Below, piece by piece: positions 1 through 9,823 of a DNA stretch of 64,000 nt. The translations under genes and the position numbers were made by a program. The notes below the pieces were generated by a model. The model was not told the origin of the DNA. It was given only the letters and a program-made list of their open reading frames with translations, and ran no database searches. This DNA is from Sphingobacterium bovistauri (GTDB taxonomy: Bacteria > Bacteroidota > Bacteroidia > Sphingobacteriales > Sphingobacteriaceae). The stretch spans positions 1-64,000 of the forward strand of contig NZ_JADEYP010000019.1 of the NCBI RefSeq assembly GCF_020295405.1, read 5' to 3'. Within the stretch, counting starts at the first letter, position 1. Each line of letters begins with the position of its first letter.

Positions 1-2
1 CA

Positions 3-158
3 GAATTGTTTTATCTAAAAAAATATACTTCTATTTTTGAGTTAGCTAAAGATATTAGAGAATATATAAAGTATTATAATAACGAAAGAATACGAATTAA
101 TTTAAATGGAATGAGCCCGGTGGAATACCGAGCTCATTATATCAAAAACATTGTATAA
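3..158 (+). CDS. IS3-family transposase, C-terminal fragment (cut by window edge)
   Basis: The reading frame is open from the window edge and ends at a TAA at 156-158, giving 52 codons. The end of the peptide has the pattern YYNNERIRINLNGMSPVEYR, which is typical of the last part of the rve/DDE integrase domain of IS3-family (IS150-like) OrfB. The rest of the transposase lies outside the window, so it cannot be said whether the element is intact. The insertion sequence sits just downstream of def, which faces it convergently. Confidence 0.8.
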   Translation, partial: ELFYLKKYTSIFELAKDIREYIKYYNNERIRINLNGMSPVEYRAHYIKNIV

Positions 159-161
159 AGT

Positions 162-186
162 CGTCCAACTTTTGGGGGTCAGTCCA
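162..186. repeat. Probable right terminal end of the IS3-family element
   Basis: Directly after the transposase stop the sequence reads cgtccaacttttgggggtca, which matches the usual terminal inverted repeat of IS150-group elements (seen inverted as tgacccccaaaagttggac). The exact last base and any target duplication cannot be fixed because the left end is outside the window. Confidence 0.6.
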
Positions 187-209
187 ACTGCACTGGAGCC
201 TTTTTTATT

Positions 210-797
210 TTATCTACCTTTCTTTTGTAAAGGGAATTTCATTTTATAACCTACGCGAATAATTCCTTTTGAGATAGCGTCCAACTTTCCTTTTAACATT
301 GCTTTTTTCAAAGGACCAATTTTATCTACGAATAATTTTCCTTCAATATGATCGTATTCATGCTGAACGATACGTGCAGCTAATCCCGTTAATTCGACTT
401 CATGTTCTTCAAAGTTTTCGTCTAAATAGTTAATTAACACATTAGGATGGCGTAATACATCTTCTTGAATATCGGGGATAGATAAACAGCCTTCGTTGAA
501 TGCCCACTTTTCGCCTGATTCTTCTATGATCATGGGATTTATAAATACCTTTTTAAAATCTTTTACTGTAGGATCACCAGGACCATCTTCATCGTCTTCT
601 CCAAAAGGAGAGCCATCTACAACAAACAAACGAATGGGTAAACCTATCTGTGGCGCTGCTAACCCTACACCACGAGCGGCGTACATCGTTTCGAACATGT
701 TGTTTATCAACTCTTTTAAACCTGGATAATCCTCATCTATTTCTTCTGCTTTTTTTCTTAATACAGGATCTCCGTATGCTACTATAGGTAATTTCAT
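210..797 (-). CDS. def: Peptide deformylase
   Basis: Removes the N-formyl group from the initiator methionine of new proteins in the cytoplasm, using a metal ion (usually Fe2+). All three family motifs are present: GVGLAAPQIG at residues 43-52, EGCLSIP at 102-108 and QHEYDH at 145-150. The metal ligands are Cys104, His146 and His150, and the catalytic base is Glu147. At 195 residues it has normal length for Bacteroidota def, with an acidic insert (about residues 62-78) common in this phylum. It is divergent from the next gene, so the 78-bp gap at 798-875 should hold promoters for both. Confidence 0.97.
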   Translation of the reverse strand: MKLPIVAYGDPVLRKKAEEIDEDYPGLKELINNMFETMYAARGVGLAAPQIGLPIRLFVVDGSPFGEDDEDGPGDPTVKDFKKVFINPMIIEESGEKWAFNEGCLSIPDIQEDVLRHPNVLINYLDENFEEHEVELTGLAARIVQHEYDHIEGKLFVDKIGPLKKAMLKGKLDAISKGIIRVGYKMKFPLQKKGR

Positions 798-875
798 TAT
801 TCAATTTATTCAGAGAGCAAAGTTACCAATATTTTAATAATAAGACAGTCTGAAATATTTTTGTATTTTTAGCCT

Positions 876-1625
876 ATGTGTGAAGATTTGTCTGCGGTTG
901 AGAGGTTGATTGACGATTTAAGTCTTGAAAATCTCTATGAGAGAAGCGAACATTTGCCAGATGGATGTTTAAAAATATATACATCTAAATTGCTAATAAT
1001 AATCTATTTACCCCATTCTAATCGATTAGAAATAGAGGATGATAGAAAAGTAATTCATTTGGATATAGATAATTTGAATCATTATTATCAAAAAGTATTA
1101 CAACGTATAAAGGGGTTAATTGGCTTAGGGAAGCGTGTTTTTGCACGCCAAACGGTCGTTGCCCGTGTGGATAAAAGGGTGTCAACGGAATTTTTAGAAG
1201 AATATCACTTGAATGGACCTTTGCCCGGAAAGTATAGATATGGATTATTCTACCAAGGAGAGTTAGTCTCTTTAGCTGTTTTTAGTGGAGCACGAGTTAT
1301 GCGTAAGATTAGTGATGATTACAGATCTTTTGAGTTGATACGGTTTTGCAATAAGGCAGATTACTTGGTTGTAGGTGGGATATCAAAGCTTGTTAAAGCA
1401 TTTGTGCAAGAATTCAAGCCCAGTGATATTATGACGTACGCAGACCGTGACTGGAGTCAAAAGTCATCTTTAGAAGCAATAGGATTTGTAGATGAAAGTG
1501 TTACTGATGTACAAACTTTCTATATTAGAAATGGGGTAAGACTCAGTAGTCTAGAGAGCAAGGAAGAGTATGATTATTTAGTGAAAAATAATGGAAGTAT
1601 AAAATTGAAGCTCTATCTCTCGTAA
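876..1625 (+). CDS. Conserved protein of unknown function (domain shared with phage homing-endonuclease-associated proteins)
   Basis: Encodes 249 residues without signal peptide or membrane segment. The central part (about 120-205) reads as a small alpha/beta domain with the patterns YGLFYQGELVSLAVFSG, ELIRFCN, VVGGISKLVKAF and IMTYADRDWS. From memory of the family, this block recurs in phage proteins linked to homing endonucleases, where it reads like GLYYNGELVS...LLRFCNK...VVGGASKL. Here no nuclease motif precedes it. The oxidoreductase gene follows after 42 bp on the same strand and may be co-transcribed. I do not know its function; a GNAT-like or nucleic-acid-binding role would be a guess. 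Confidence 0.6.
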   Translation: MCEDLSAVERLIDDLSLENLYERSEHLPDGCLKIYTSKLLIIIYLPHSNRLEIEDDRKVIHLDIDNLNHYYQKVLQRIKGLIGLGKRVFARQTVVARVDKRVSTEFLEEYHLNGPLPGKYRYGLFYQGELVSLAVFSGARVMRKISDDYRSFELIRFCNKADYLVVGGISKLVKAFVQEFKPSDIMTYADRDWSQKSSLEAIGFVDESVTDVQTFYIRNGVRLSSLESKEEYDYLVKNNGSIKLKLYLS

Positions 1626-1667
1626 GTTTTAGTTAAATTAGAAGAGTCAATATAAACTTAGAAAATA

Positions 1668-2840
1668 ATGAAAAGAAAACTAAGAATGGGTATGGTCGGT
1701 GGAGGTAACGATGCTTTTATCGGAGCAGTTCACCGCATAGCGGCATTCATGGACGGTAAAATTGAATTAGTCTGTGGGGCTTTTAGTGTAAATCAAGAGA
1801 TTTCTGTTCAATCAGGACGTGATTTATTTGTTGCTGAAGATAGAATATATCCAGACTATAAAACAATGATTGAAAAGGAAGCGCTTTTGCCTGATGGCGA
1901 ACGTATGGATTTCTTAACTATCGTTACTCCGAACTTTTTGCATTATGAACCAGCGAAACTTGCCTTGGAAGCTGGTTTTGATGTAGTGGTTGAAAAACCT
2001 ATTACGCTTTCCTTAGCAGAAGCAAAATCTTTGCAAGATATTGTAGAACGTACTGGTCGCACGCTATGTTTAACTCATACCTACTCCGGATATCCAATGG
2101 TAAAACAAGCTAAAGCTATGGTTGCTGCGGGTCATTTTGGGAAAATTAGAAAAGTAGTCGTTGAGTATCCTCAAGGCTGGTTAAGTAGATTGACAGAACG
2201 TGAAGGTAATGCTGGAGCTGCTTGGCGCACTGATCCAAAGCGATCGGGTAAATCTTTAGCCATGGGAGATATCGGTGTACATGCTGCGCATCTAGCGGAA
2301 CACATTACGGGGTTACGTATTCAAGAAGTGTGTGCCGATTTAACAACGTTTGTTGAAGGGCGTGCACTGGATGATGATGGTGCTGTATTGTTGCGCTTCA
2401 ATGAAGGAGCTAAAGGCGTATTGATGGCTTCTCAAATCTCAGCAGGTGAAGAGAATGCCGTGCGAATCCGTATATATGGAGAGAAGGGTGGTTTGGAATG
2501 GGCTAATGAAGATCCAAATAACTTAATCGTCAAGATGTTAGATATTCCACGTCAAATTTACCGTACGGGAAATAACTATGCCGCTCCTTATACTTTGAGT
2601 TCTTTTGCGACCCATAATACCCGTATTCCTGCAGGTCACCCAGAGGGATTATTAGAATCATTTGCAAATATTTATCGCAATTTTGCGTTGACAGTTTCCG
2701 CAAAGCGGGAAGGAAAAACTCCTACAGCAGAACAGTTGGATTTTCCTACGGTAGCTGATGGCGTTCGTGGGATGGCATTTATAGATACCGTTGTAAAAAG
2801 TAACGGAAGTAACGAAAAATGGACTAAATTTGAGTCGTGA
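1668..2840 (+). CDS. Gfo/Idh/MocA-family NAD(P)-dependent oxidoreductase
   Basis: A 390-residue cytoplasmic dehydrogenase of the glucose-fructose oxidoreductase/inositol dehydrogenase superfamily. The N-terminal Rossmann fold has its dinucleotide loop at residues 9-14 (MVGGGN), and the signature VVVEKP is at 106-111, with Lys110 the expected catalytic lysine. The C-terminal half contains the GDIGVHAAHLAE block with a catalytic-type His, as in the family. The substrate (a sugar, inositol or derivative) cannot be told from sequence. The last 24 bases of the gene are part of a 26-bp repeat found again at the start of miaA. This indicates that miaA originally followed directly. Confidence 0.93.
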   Translation: MKRKLRMGMVGGGNDAFIGAVHRIAAFMDGKIELVCGAFSVNQEISVQSGRDLFVAEDRIYPDYKTMIEKEALLPDGERMDFLTIVTPNFLHYEPAKLALEAGFDVVVEKPITLSLAEAKSLQDIVERTGRTLCLTHTYSGYPMVKQAKAMVAAGHFGKIRKVVVEYPQGWLSRLTEREGNAGAAWRTDPKRSGKSLAMGDIGVHAAHLAEHITGLRIQEVCADLTTFVEGRALDDDGAVLLRFNEGAKGVLMASQISAGEENAVRIRIYGEKGGLEWANEDPNNLIVKMLDIPRQIYRTGNNYAAPYTLSSFATHNTRIPAGHPEGLLESFANIYRNFALTVSAKREGKTPTAEQLDFPTVADGVRGMAFIDTVVKSNGSNEKWTKFES

Positions 2841-2842
2841 TA
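2817..2842. repeat. Left copy of exact 26-bp direct repeat flanking the FecIR-SusCD block
   Basis: Identical over 26 bases to 14733-14758, with a mismatch immediately outside on both sides (2816 a against 14732 t, and 2843 a against 14759 t). It covers the last codons and TGA stop of the Gfo/Idh/MocA gene. The two copies bracket 11,890 bp of DNA. It reads as a target duplication or a recombination core. Confidence 0.9.
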
Positions 2843-2860
2843 AATTTAACTAATATTTAG

Positions 2861-2905
2861 AAGTCTCCAGTAATCTATACATAAGGATTACTGAAGACTT
2901 TTTTA
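2861..2905 (+). terminator. Rho-independent terminator after the oxidoreductase gene
   Basis: Arms agtctccagtaatc and gattactgaagact pair with one mismatch around a 10-base loop and are followed by a run of T. It lies 20 bp after the oxidoreductase stop, just inside the left end of the inserted block, so it isolates the block from upstream transcription. Confidence 0.8.
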
Positions 2906-2964
2906 TATATACTATTCAAGGAATATCTATCCTATGATTATCCTAATAATCATAAATTAACTAA

Positions 2965-3531
2965 ATGAAAATTGAAAAGGAATTTCCTGATTATACTCTT
3001 TTACTTGAAAAGGTATCAAGAGGGGATGACTTTGCTTTTACTCAATTGTATGATATTTTTGCCAATGACTTGATTAGACATATTATGTCTAAAATACAAG
3101 ACGAAGAAAAGGCTGAGGATATTCTACATGATCTATTTCTTTCTCTTTGGAAGAATAGACAAAACCTAATTAATATTCAATCTTTACCATCCTATTTATA
3201 CTCTTCTTGTAGGTATTTAATTTTGAATAATTTAAGAAAGGAATTATTAAAAGGTAAAAGTATTTCAATTACTGATATAGACGTTATCAATGAGGAGGTC
3301 TCTATTGAAGATCGAATTCATTATCGATATGTTATTGACATCGTTGAAAATGAAATAGAAAATTTGCCTCAGAAATGCCGAGAAGTTTTTAAACTTAGTA
3401 GGCAGAATTATTTATCGAACAAGGAAATATCAAATCAATTGAATATTTCCGAATCAACGGTTGAGAAGCATATTAATAAGGCTATCAGGTTGTTAAGGTC
3501 TTCGACTAAAAGATTTTTATTATTTTTTTAA
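2965..3531 (+). CDS. FecI-like ECF sigma-70 factor
   Basis: A 188-residue sigma factor. Region 2 lies at about residues 20-70 (FTQLYDIFANDLIRHI, then AEDILHDLFLSLWK, the usual ECF pattern). Region 4 lies at about 130-180, with the helix-turn-helix YLSNKEISNQLNISESTVEKHI. It should direct RNA polymerase to the SusC/SusD operon downstream once its membrane anti-sigma factor, encoded by the next gene, is released by a signal from the SusC receptor. The AT-rich 120-bp leader after the oxidoreductase terminator must carry its own promoter. Confidence 0.93.
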   Translation: MKIEKEFPDYTLLLEKVSRGDDFAFTQLYDIFANDLIRHIMSKIQDEEKAEDILHDLFLSLWKNRQNLINIQSLPSYLYSSCRYLILNNLRKELLKGKSISITDIDVINEEVSIEDRIHYRYVIDIVENEIENLPQKCREVFKLSRQNYLSNKEISNQLNISESTVEKHINKAIRLLRSSTKRFLLFF

Positions 3532-3611
3532 AAAAAGTACTATTCCTAGTAGAAGCTAGCCCTCTTTTCTTACACTTATATATTAACTGACCTATTTCAT
3601 AATTTGTCTAT

Positions 3612-4754
3612 ATGCATAATCTTGATAATAATTTTAAAAAAATAACGAACTATCTAAATAATGATGAATCCTCTTTAGACAAAAAGGATGTGGTTGATTG
3701 GTATGATTCACTTTCGAACCATGAACTTGTAGACACTGAAAGGGTTGATACAATTAGATATAATGCAAAGCAAAAACTCCTACAGACGATTCAGCAAAAT
3801 AAACGAAAAACAATTGTCAATGCTATAATAAAGTATGGCGTAGTAGCGGCAATATTTATAGCAATAGGTTCGTTTAGCTATATAGCACTAAATTCAAAAG
3901 AACCTAATATAATATCTACTAAAGACAAACTGTCATCAATATCCTCAGCACAGAATAAAGCAATTATTATACTTCCAAATGGTAAAGAGATCGATTTAGA
4001 AAAAATTAAGCTCAATGAAAGCATTGATTTGGGGCACACCATTCTAAAAAAAGATGGAAATGGAAAAGTATCTTATTATGATAAGTTAAGTAACAAAGAA
4101 ATTGTTCAAAATAACACATTAAAGATTCCAAAGGGAGGAACTTATACTTTGACACTATCAGATGGAACTAAGGTTCAATTAAACTCTGATTCAAAAATAA
4201 CTTATCCCACAACTTTTAGTAAAGGAGATAGAGTGGTTTCATTAGAAGGCGAAGCGTATTTTGAAGTTTCCAAAACTTCAAATAGAAGTCCATTTAAGGT
4301 GTTTTCAAAAAATCAACAAGTTGAAGTATTGGGAACAAAATTTAATATCAAAGCCTATCCAAACCAAGAAGTAACTCAAACAACACTTGAAGAGGGTTCG
4401 GTATCTGTAAGTACTAATATTGAAAATAATAAAATTTTAAAACCCGAAGAACAGTCTACAGTCCTTAATAAGGGAAATATATCTATTAGAAATGTAGTCC
4501 TAGATGAAGTTTTAAGTTGGACAAAAAATCAATTTTACTTTAATGGGTCTAATACGAAAGATGTGATGGACGACATTGCCCGATGGTATAATGTAGATAT
4601 AAATTATATAGCAAAAAATAGGACAGCTGATTATGTAGGTAAGATCCCTAGAAACTTACCATTAGACAAGTTAATAGAGCTGTTAAAATTTGCTGATTTT
4701 ACAGTAAAAATAAATGAAGAGAAAGATAAGAGTATTAACCTAATAATAAACTGA
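3612..4754 (+). CDS. FecR-like anti-sigma factor
   Basis: A 380-residue inner-membrane regulator. The cytoplasmic N-terminal part (1-68) would bind the sigma factor. One membrane helix lies at about 69-92 (KYGVVAAIFIAIGSFSYIAL), followed by a periplasmic FecR domain at about 170-265 (the patterns YTLTLSDGTKVQLNSDS, GEAYFEV and VLGTKFNIKAY) and a C-terminal DUF4974-type domain (about 310-380). The periplasmic part is expected to contact the STN domain of the SusC protein encoded next. It follows the sigma gene by 80 bp, the normal fecI-fecR order. Confidence 0.92.
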   Translation: MHNLDNNFKKITNYLNNDESSLDKKDVVDWYDSLSNHELVDTERVDTIRYNAKQKLLQTIQQNKRKTIVNAIIKYGVVAAIFIAIGSFSYIALNSKEPNIISTKDKLSSISSAQNKAIIILPNGKEIDLEKIKLNESIDLGHTILKKDGNGKVSYYDKLSNKEIVQNNTLKIPKGGTYTLTLSDGTKVQLNSDSKITYPTTFSKGDRVVSLEGEAYFEVSKTSNRSPFKVFSKNQQVEVLGTKFNIKAYPNQEVTQTTLEEGSVSVSTNIENNKILKPEEQSTVLNKGNISIRNVVLDEVLSWTKNQFYFNGSNTKDVMDDIARWYNVDINYIAKNRTADYVGKIPRNLPLDKLIELLKFADFTVKINEEKDKSINLIIN

Positions 4755-4877
4755 TAAATGAAAAGATAAAAACCTTTTGAACTCAAAGTAACGGATCTTG
4801 CTCCAACAAGATCCGTAGAAGTGGAGTTAGAATAAAACCTGTATTATTTAATTATAAAAACCCAACTAACGAATTTA

Positions 4878-7800
4878 ATGAAATTATTTTTAAATCCGTT
4901 TTTGCAGAAGGGGGAATCTAGAAGAAGTATATCGGATGAACTTAACAGTACAGCTGTTGAGTATTGGACTGGTAATATTACTAAGGAAAGATTGACTGCG
5001 AAAACATTACCTAAAACATTGATGAAGATCAATTTAGTGGCTTTAATGGTTACTATGGGGCTTTCCCAAGTCGGAGCTAAAACAATTGCACAAGAAGTTA
5101 CAATCAAACGTAACAAGTCGAATTTGGAAACTATTTTCAAAGATCTTGAAAAGCAAACAGGATATACTTTTTTTTATAGAAAAAGTGATATACAATCGTC
5201 TAAGAATATTAGTGTAGACTTCAAAAATATTCCATTAAAAGAAGCTTTAAGCCAAATTTTAAATCAAGGAAATTTTTCTCATGAGTATTTTAATAATACC
5301 ATTGTAATTAAGAAGAACGCAAATACTTTATCATCAGTAAAAATCAACACGCCAAGCGGGATAAACTTGTTAAATCAACAACAAACTATAAAAGGACGTG
5401 TAATTGATAACCTAGGTAATCCAATAAAGGGAGCTTCTATAAGACTAAAAAGTGAACCTTCAAAAATTGTTATCTCAGATGAGAATGGTAATTTCATATT
5501 ACCCCTAACATCACTAAACGAAATTCTCGTTGTTTCTTATGTAGGTTTCGAAAATAAGGAAGTAAAATCTACCTTGAACGCTAATCAAATGATAGTTCGA
5601 TTAGCAAAGCAAGAAACTGAAATAGGTGAAGTTGTAGTAACGGGAACTGGAATTAATCGAAACAAGGACAGTTTCACAGGAACAACAGCCTCTTTTTCTG
5701 GAGAAGAACTGAAAGCCGTAAGTAATAACAATATTATTCAATCCTTACGTACTTTAGATCCCTCTTTTTTGCAGATTGAAAATAATTTGGCTGGTTCAAA
5801 TCCTAACATCATGCCTGTTATCGAGGTTCGTGGTAAAAGTAGTATCCCTAGTGCTACCCTAAAAGATGAGTTTGGTTCTGATCCGAATCAACCCTTATTT
5901 GTTTTGGATGGATTCCCGACTAATATTCAGACGATTATGGATTTGGATATTAACAGGGTCGCTTCTGTAACTATTCTAAAGGATGCAGCATCAACAGCAT
6001 TGTATGGTTCACAAGCTTCAAATGGAGTAGTGGTCGTTGAAACTGTTAAACCAAAACCTGGAGAATTAAGATTTAGTTATACTCAAGATTTTAGATTTGA
6101 GTCTCCTGACTTATCGGCATATAATATGATGAATGCAAAAGAGAAATTGGAGTTTGAAAAACTAGCAGGTCGTTATATTCCTAGTTCGGACGGTGATCCA
6201 GCTTTGCAAGTTGTTCTTGAAAATTTGTATAATACGCATTTAGAAAATGTACAGAGAGGCGTGGATACTTATTGGTTAAATGAGCCTGTTAAGCATGGAT
6301 ACTCTACCAATAATTCAATAAATGTATCAGGTGGTGATCAAGCTTTTACTTATAATGTTGGTTTTAATTATCGTATTGCTGATGGGGTTATGAAGGGGTC
6401 AGGAAGGGATAGTTATGGTGGAACTACCAATTTAACTTATCGTAAAGATAAGCTCCACGTTAATAATATAACTTATATAAGAGGAACAAAAACGGAAGAG
6501 TCTCCTTACGGTTCTTTTGCAGATTTCGTAAATGCAAATCCATATTATGAAAAAAATTATGACTCTCCTTACTTAGAGGTAACTAGAAAAGCTGACAGAG
6601 GTGGCACTCAATTAGTTGTTTTCAATCCTTTATATAATGCTGTGCAAAATCAATATAATAAATCGTCAAATATTGAAGTGCAAAATAATTTTAACGCAAA
6701 TTATGATGTTACAAATTATTTAAGATTGAATAGTGGTTTGCAAGTTACTAAAGGAAATTCATTTGCTAAGAGATATAGATCTCCAGAAATGACGGATTTC
6801 TCGGATACGCCATTGCTTAGAAAGGGAAGATATAATGATAGCAGATCAAATAACTTTTCTTATCAGGTTAATTTAATGTTAACCTTTTACAAAACATTCG
6901 CTAATGATCACATTGTAAATGTAAACTGGAGAAATACAATTTCTGAAAATAAGAATGACTCATATCAAACTATAGCAGAAGGTTTTCCAGCGGGTAGTTT
7001 AGGTAGTCCTAGATTTGCATATAATTATTTGCAGGATGGCTCTCCTAATTCATCAAGCGGTGTTTATAGAGCGGTAAACTCAACATTGAGTAGTAATTAT
7101 TCTTTTAAGAATAAATATTTATTTGATTTTGTTTATAGGATTGATGGATCTACAGCGTATGGTAGCAATAGAAGATATTCTCCATATTACGCTTTTGGTT
7201 TGGGGTGGAATATTCACCGAGAAGATTTTATTAAAAACCAGTCATGGATTAATACATTAAGGATAACAGGAAATGTTGGAATTACGGGCAATCAAAATTT
7301 TTCTAATATAAGCTCTATTTCAGTATACAACTATAATTCAAATGTAAATTACAATCTATTCGGTCAGGGAGTAAGCTTAAGTATGTTGGGAAATCCAAAT
7401 TTGGAACCTCAAAAAACGAAACAAATAAGTACATCAATAGACTTTAGTTTATTCAACAATAGATTGGCCGGTTATATCAATGCTTATAATAAAGAAACAA
7501 ATCCATTAATTGTACCGGTAGATTTACCTTCTTCTACAGGGATATTTTCATATCCATACAATATTGGAAGCTTAACTTATCAAGGGGTTGAAACGAAACT
7601 TACTTATTTTCCGATTTACAATTTGGAGAAAGGTTTTACTTGGAATTTTTCAATCACTGGAGCGTCGTATAAAAGTAAATATGATGGTTTTGGAAACATC
7701 TTAGAAACGTTGAACAAGAAGCAAGAAGTTGATAAAAACCTTATTAGATATATAGACGGAAATAGTGCGGAAGCTATCTGGGCTACTCAATCATTGGGTA

Positions 7801-8360
7801 TTGATCCTACGACAGGTCGCGAAGTCTTTTTAACTAAGGATGGACAATATTCTTTTGATTATTCAGCGGCCAACATAATGAATGTAGGAAATACTGCAGC
7901 TAAAATGGAAGGAGTTATATCCACAAACTTAAGATACAAAGGTTTCAATTTCGGAATAGGCCTTAGGTATAGAATTGGTGGAGAAATTTTTAATTCAGCT
8001 CTATTCAATAAAGTCGAAAACATTACGTATACCAATATTGCAAATAATCAAGACAAAAGAGCTTTATATGATAGATGGAAAAACCCAGGTGACATTTCTC
8101 AGTTCAAAGGGATATCTCAAACTAGCAGCACACCTATTTCGTCTAGATTTGTCCAAATGAACAATTCATTGAGTAGTGAAACCCTTAATATTGGTTATTT
8201 ATTCAATGATCAATTATGGTTGAAAAAATCAGGAATTGAATCTCTGAATATAAATTTCTTAGCTAATGATTTTCTTTATTTTTCTACTATAAGAAGAGAA
8301 AGAGGTATTGATTATCCTTATGCGAGAACATTCGCTTTATCATTACGAGCATCATTTTAA
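4878..8360 (+). CDS. SusC/RagA-family TonB-dependent outer-membrane transporter with STN signalling domain
   Basis: Encodes 1160 residues if the first ATG is used. A second ATG at 5022 directly precedes the secretion signal (MKINLVALMVTMG...IAQ), so the first 48 residues may be untranslated or a long basic leader as in many Bacteroidota SusC proteins. In order: STN domain (about 85-155), carboxypeptidase-D-like regulatory domain (about 170-245), TonB-box-like EIGEVVVTG (about 247-255), plug (with PLFVLDG and SVTILKDAAST) and a long beta barrel ending in an aromatic-rich strand. It imports an unknown substrate with its SusD lid. The STN domain signals to the FecR protein. No glycosidase or other degradative enzyme is nearby, so a polysaccharide substrate is not indicated. 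Confidence 0.93.
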   Translation: MKLFLNPFLQKGESRRSISDELNSTAVEYWTGNITKERLTAKTLPKTLMKINLVALMVTMGLSQVGAKTIAQEVTIKRNKSNLETIFKDLEKQTGYTFFYRKSDIQSSKNISVDFKNIPLKEALSQILNQGNFSHEYFNNTIVIKKNANTLSSVKINTPSGINLLNQQQTIKGRVIDNLGNPIKGASIRLKSEPSKIVISDENGNFILPLTSLNEILVVSYVGFENKEVKSTLNANQMIVRLAKQETEIGEVVVTGTGINRNKDSFTGTTASFSGEELKAVSNNNIIQSLRTLDPSFLQIENNLAGSNPNIMPVIEVRGKSSIPSATLKDEFGSDPNQPLFVLDGFPTNIQTIMDLDINRVASVTILKDAASTALYGSQASNGVVVVETVKPKPGELRFSYTQDFRFESPDLSAYNMMNAKEKLEFEKLAGRYIPSSDGDPALQVVLENLYNTHLENVQRGVDTYWLNEPVKHGYSTNNSINVSGGDQAFTYNVGFNYRIADGVMKGSGRDSYGGTTNLTYRKDKLHVNNITYIRGTKTEESPYGSFADFVNANPYYEKNYDSPYLEVTRKADRGGTQLVVFNPLYNAVQNQYNKSSNIEVQNNFNANYDVTNYLRLNSGLQVTKGNSFAKRYRSPEMTDFSDTPLLRKGRYNDSRSNNFSYQVNLMLTFYKTFANDHIVNVNWRNTISENKNDSYQTIAEGFPAGSLGSPRFAYNYLQDGSPNSSSGVYRAVNSTLSSNYSFKNKYLFDFVYRIDGSTAYGSNRRYSPYYAFGLGWNIHREDFIKNQSWINTLRITGNVGITGNQNFSNISSISVYNYNSNVNYNLFGQGVSLSMLGNPNLEPQKTKQISTSIDFSLFNNRLAGYINAYNKETNPLIVPVDLPSSTGIFSYPYNIGSLTYQGVETKLTYFPIYNLEKGFTWNFSITGASYKSKYDGFGNILETLNKKQEVDKNLIRYIDGNSAEAIWATQSLGIDPTTGREVFLTKDGQYSFDYSAANIMNVGNTAAKMEGVISTNLRYKGFNFGIGLRYRIGGEIFNSALFNKVENITYTNIANNQDKRALYDRWKNPGDISQFKGISQTSSTPISSRFVQMNNSLSSETLNIGYLFNDQLWLKKSGIESLNINFLANDFLYFSTIRRERGIDYPYARTFALSLRASF

Positions 8361-8370
8361 TTTTTTGGAA

Positions 8371-9807
8371 ATGAAAAAAAATATTTTATTAAAACTCACT
8401 TTTGTCTTAGGTTGTTTTTCTTTTTTAACTTCCTGTGACAAATACCTAGATATACAGCCTGAAGATAAGATCCTTGAGACACAATTGTTTTCTTCAAAAC
8501 AAGGAATCAACAGTGTATTAAATGGTCTTTATATTTCTTTGGCAGACAATATGCTGTATGGTGATAATTTGACGTTATCAACTATTGAAGTTTTGGCTCA
8601 ACGGTATAATGTTCCAACAACACATAATCTCAATAAAATAGCTACTTATGCATATAATGAAGAACCCGCTAAATCTCGTTTAGAAAATATATGGACAAGA
8701 AGTTATTCTTTAATACTGAATACTAATACTTTTTTAGAAAATTTAAATAAGTATAAGGGCACCTTAGATGCAGAAAATGAAGCTATTCTGAAAGGTGAAG
8801 CATATGCTATAAGAGCTTTTTTACATTTTGATTTATTAAGATTATTCGGGCCACGTTATTCTACATCAGATTCTACGGCCAATAGTCTACCGTATTATGA
8901 AAAATCTCAAAACACAGTAAATCCGTTGCTACCAGCTAATGATTATGTTGATTTGGTTTTGAACGATTTGAATCTGGCAGAAGAACTATTGAAAGCAGAT
9001 CCTATTACTACAGGTCAGATAATTGATTTTTCAGACGAGGGAGTTAATTCATTTGTTAATACGAACCGGAATTATCGATTCAACTATTACGCTGTTAAAG
9101 CACTTAAAGCTAGGGTGTTGCTGTATAGAGGTAATAAGGTCGAGGCTTTGAATTATGCAAACGAGGTCATCAGTGTTTCATCATTATTTCCATGGACAAC
9201 TTCTCAAAATGCATTAAGTGAGAAGCAAAATCCAGATAGAGTTTTTACCTCTGAGATGATAATCGGTGTAATGAATACTCAATTATATAATAGATATACA
9301 GCTCTATTTGACCCATCTGTAAATGATTTTAACATTTTGGCTCCGATAGAATCAAGAATAAATACCGTTTTTGAGAATAATGAGAATGATTATAGGTTTA
9401 ATTTAAATTGGGTTAGGCCATCGACTGGAGTTAAAACGTATAAGACTTTTTTGAAGTATGCAGACATAGTTGATAAAAATAAATCCTTTCGCTATACAAT
9501 CCCTTTGATTAAAATAAGCGAAATGTATTATATCGCTGCAGAATGTCAGACTGTTTCTGCAAATGGGATAGCGTTGTTAAATACCGTTCGTGCTAATCGT
9601 GGTTTATTGCCTTTAGCAGCAAATGCAAATATTAATACTGAATTGCAAAAGGAATATCAAAAGGATTTCTTTGGAGAAGGTCAGTTATTTTACTACTACA
9701 AGCGTAGAAATACAACATCAACAGTAAATGGCTCTGCAACAAGTGGTAATAGAACAATTAATTATTCCATTCCAATGCCCGATTCTGAATCAATTTATCG
9801 TGATTAA
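8371..9807 (+). CDS. RagB/SusD-family outer-membrane lipoprotein
   Basis: The start at 8371 is chosen because it gives a proper lipoprotein signal (MKKNILLKLTFVLGCFSFLTSC) with lipidated Cys22; an upstream frame start at 8308 would overlap the SusC gene. The 478-residue protein has the SusD helical-repeat pattern, including GEAYAIRAFLHFDLLRLFG, and the C-terminal segment of the family. It sits on the cell surface as the substrate-binding lid over the SusC barrel encoded 10 bp upstream. Confidence 0.92.
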   Translation: MKKNILLKLTFVLGCFSFLTSCDKYLDIQPEDKILETQLFSSKQGINSVLNGLYISLADNMLYGDNLTLSTIEVLAQRYNVPTTHNLNKIATYAYNEEPAKSRLENIWTRSYSLILNTNTFLENLNKYKGTLDAENEAILKGEAYAIRAFLHFDLLRLFGPRYSTSDSTANSLPYYEKSQNTVNPLLPANDYVDLVLNDLNLAEELLKADPITTGQIIDFSDEGVNSFVNTNRNYRFNYYAVKALKARVLLYRGNKVEALNYANEVISVSSLFPWTTSQNALSEKQNPDRVFTSEMIIGVMNTQLYNRYTALFDPSVNDFNILAPIESRINTVFENNENDYRFNLNWVRPSTGVKTYKTFLKYADIVDKNKSFRYTIPLIKISEMYYIAAECQTVSANGIALLNTVRANRGLLPLAANANINTELQKEYQKDFFGEGQLFYYYKRRNTTSTVNGSATSGNRTINYSIPMPDSESIYRD

Positions 9808-9823
9808 CATTATACTTAATAAA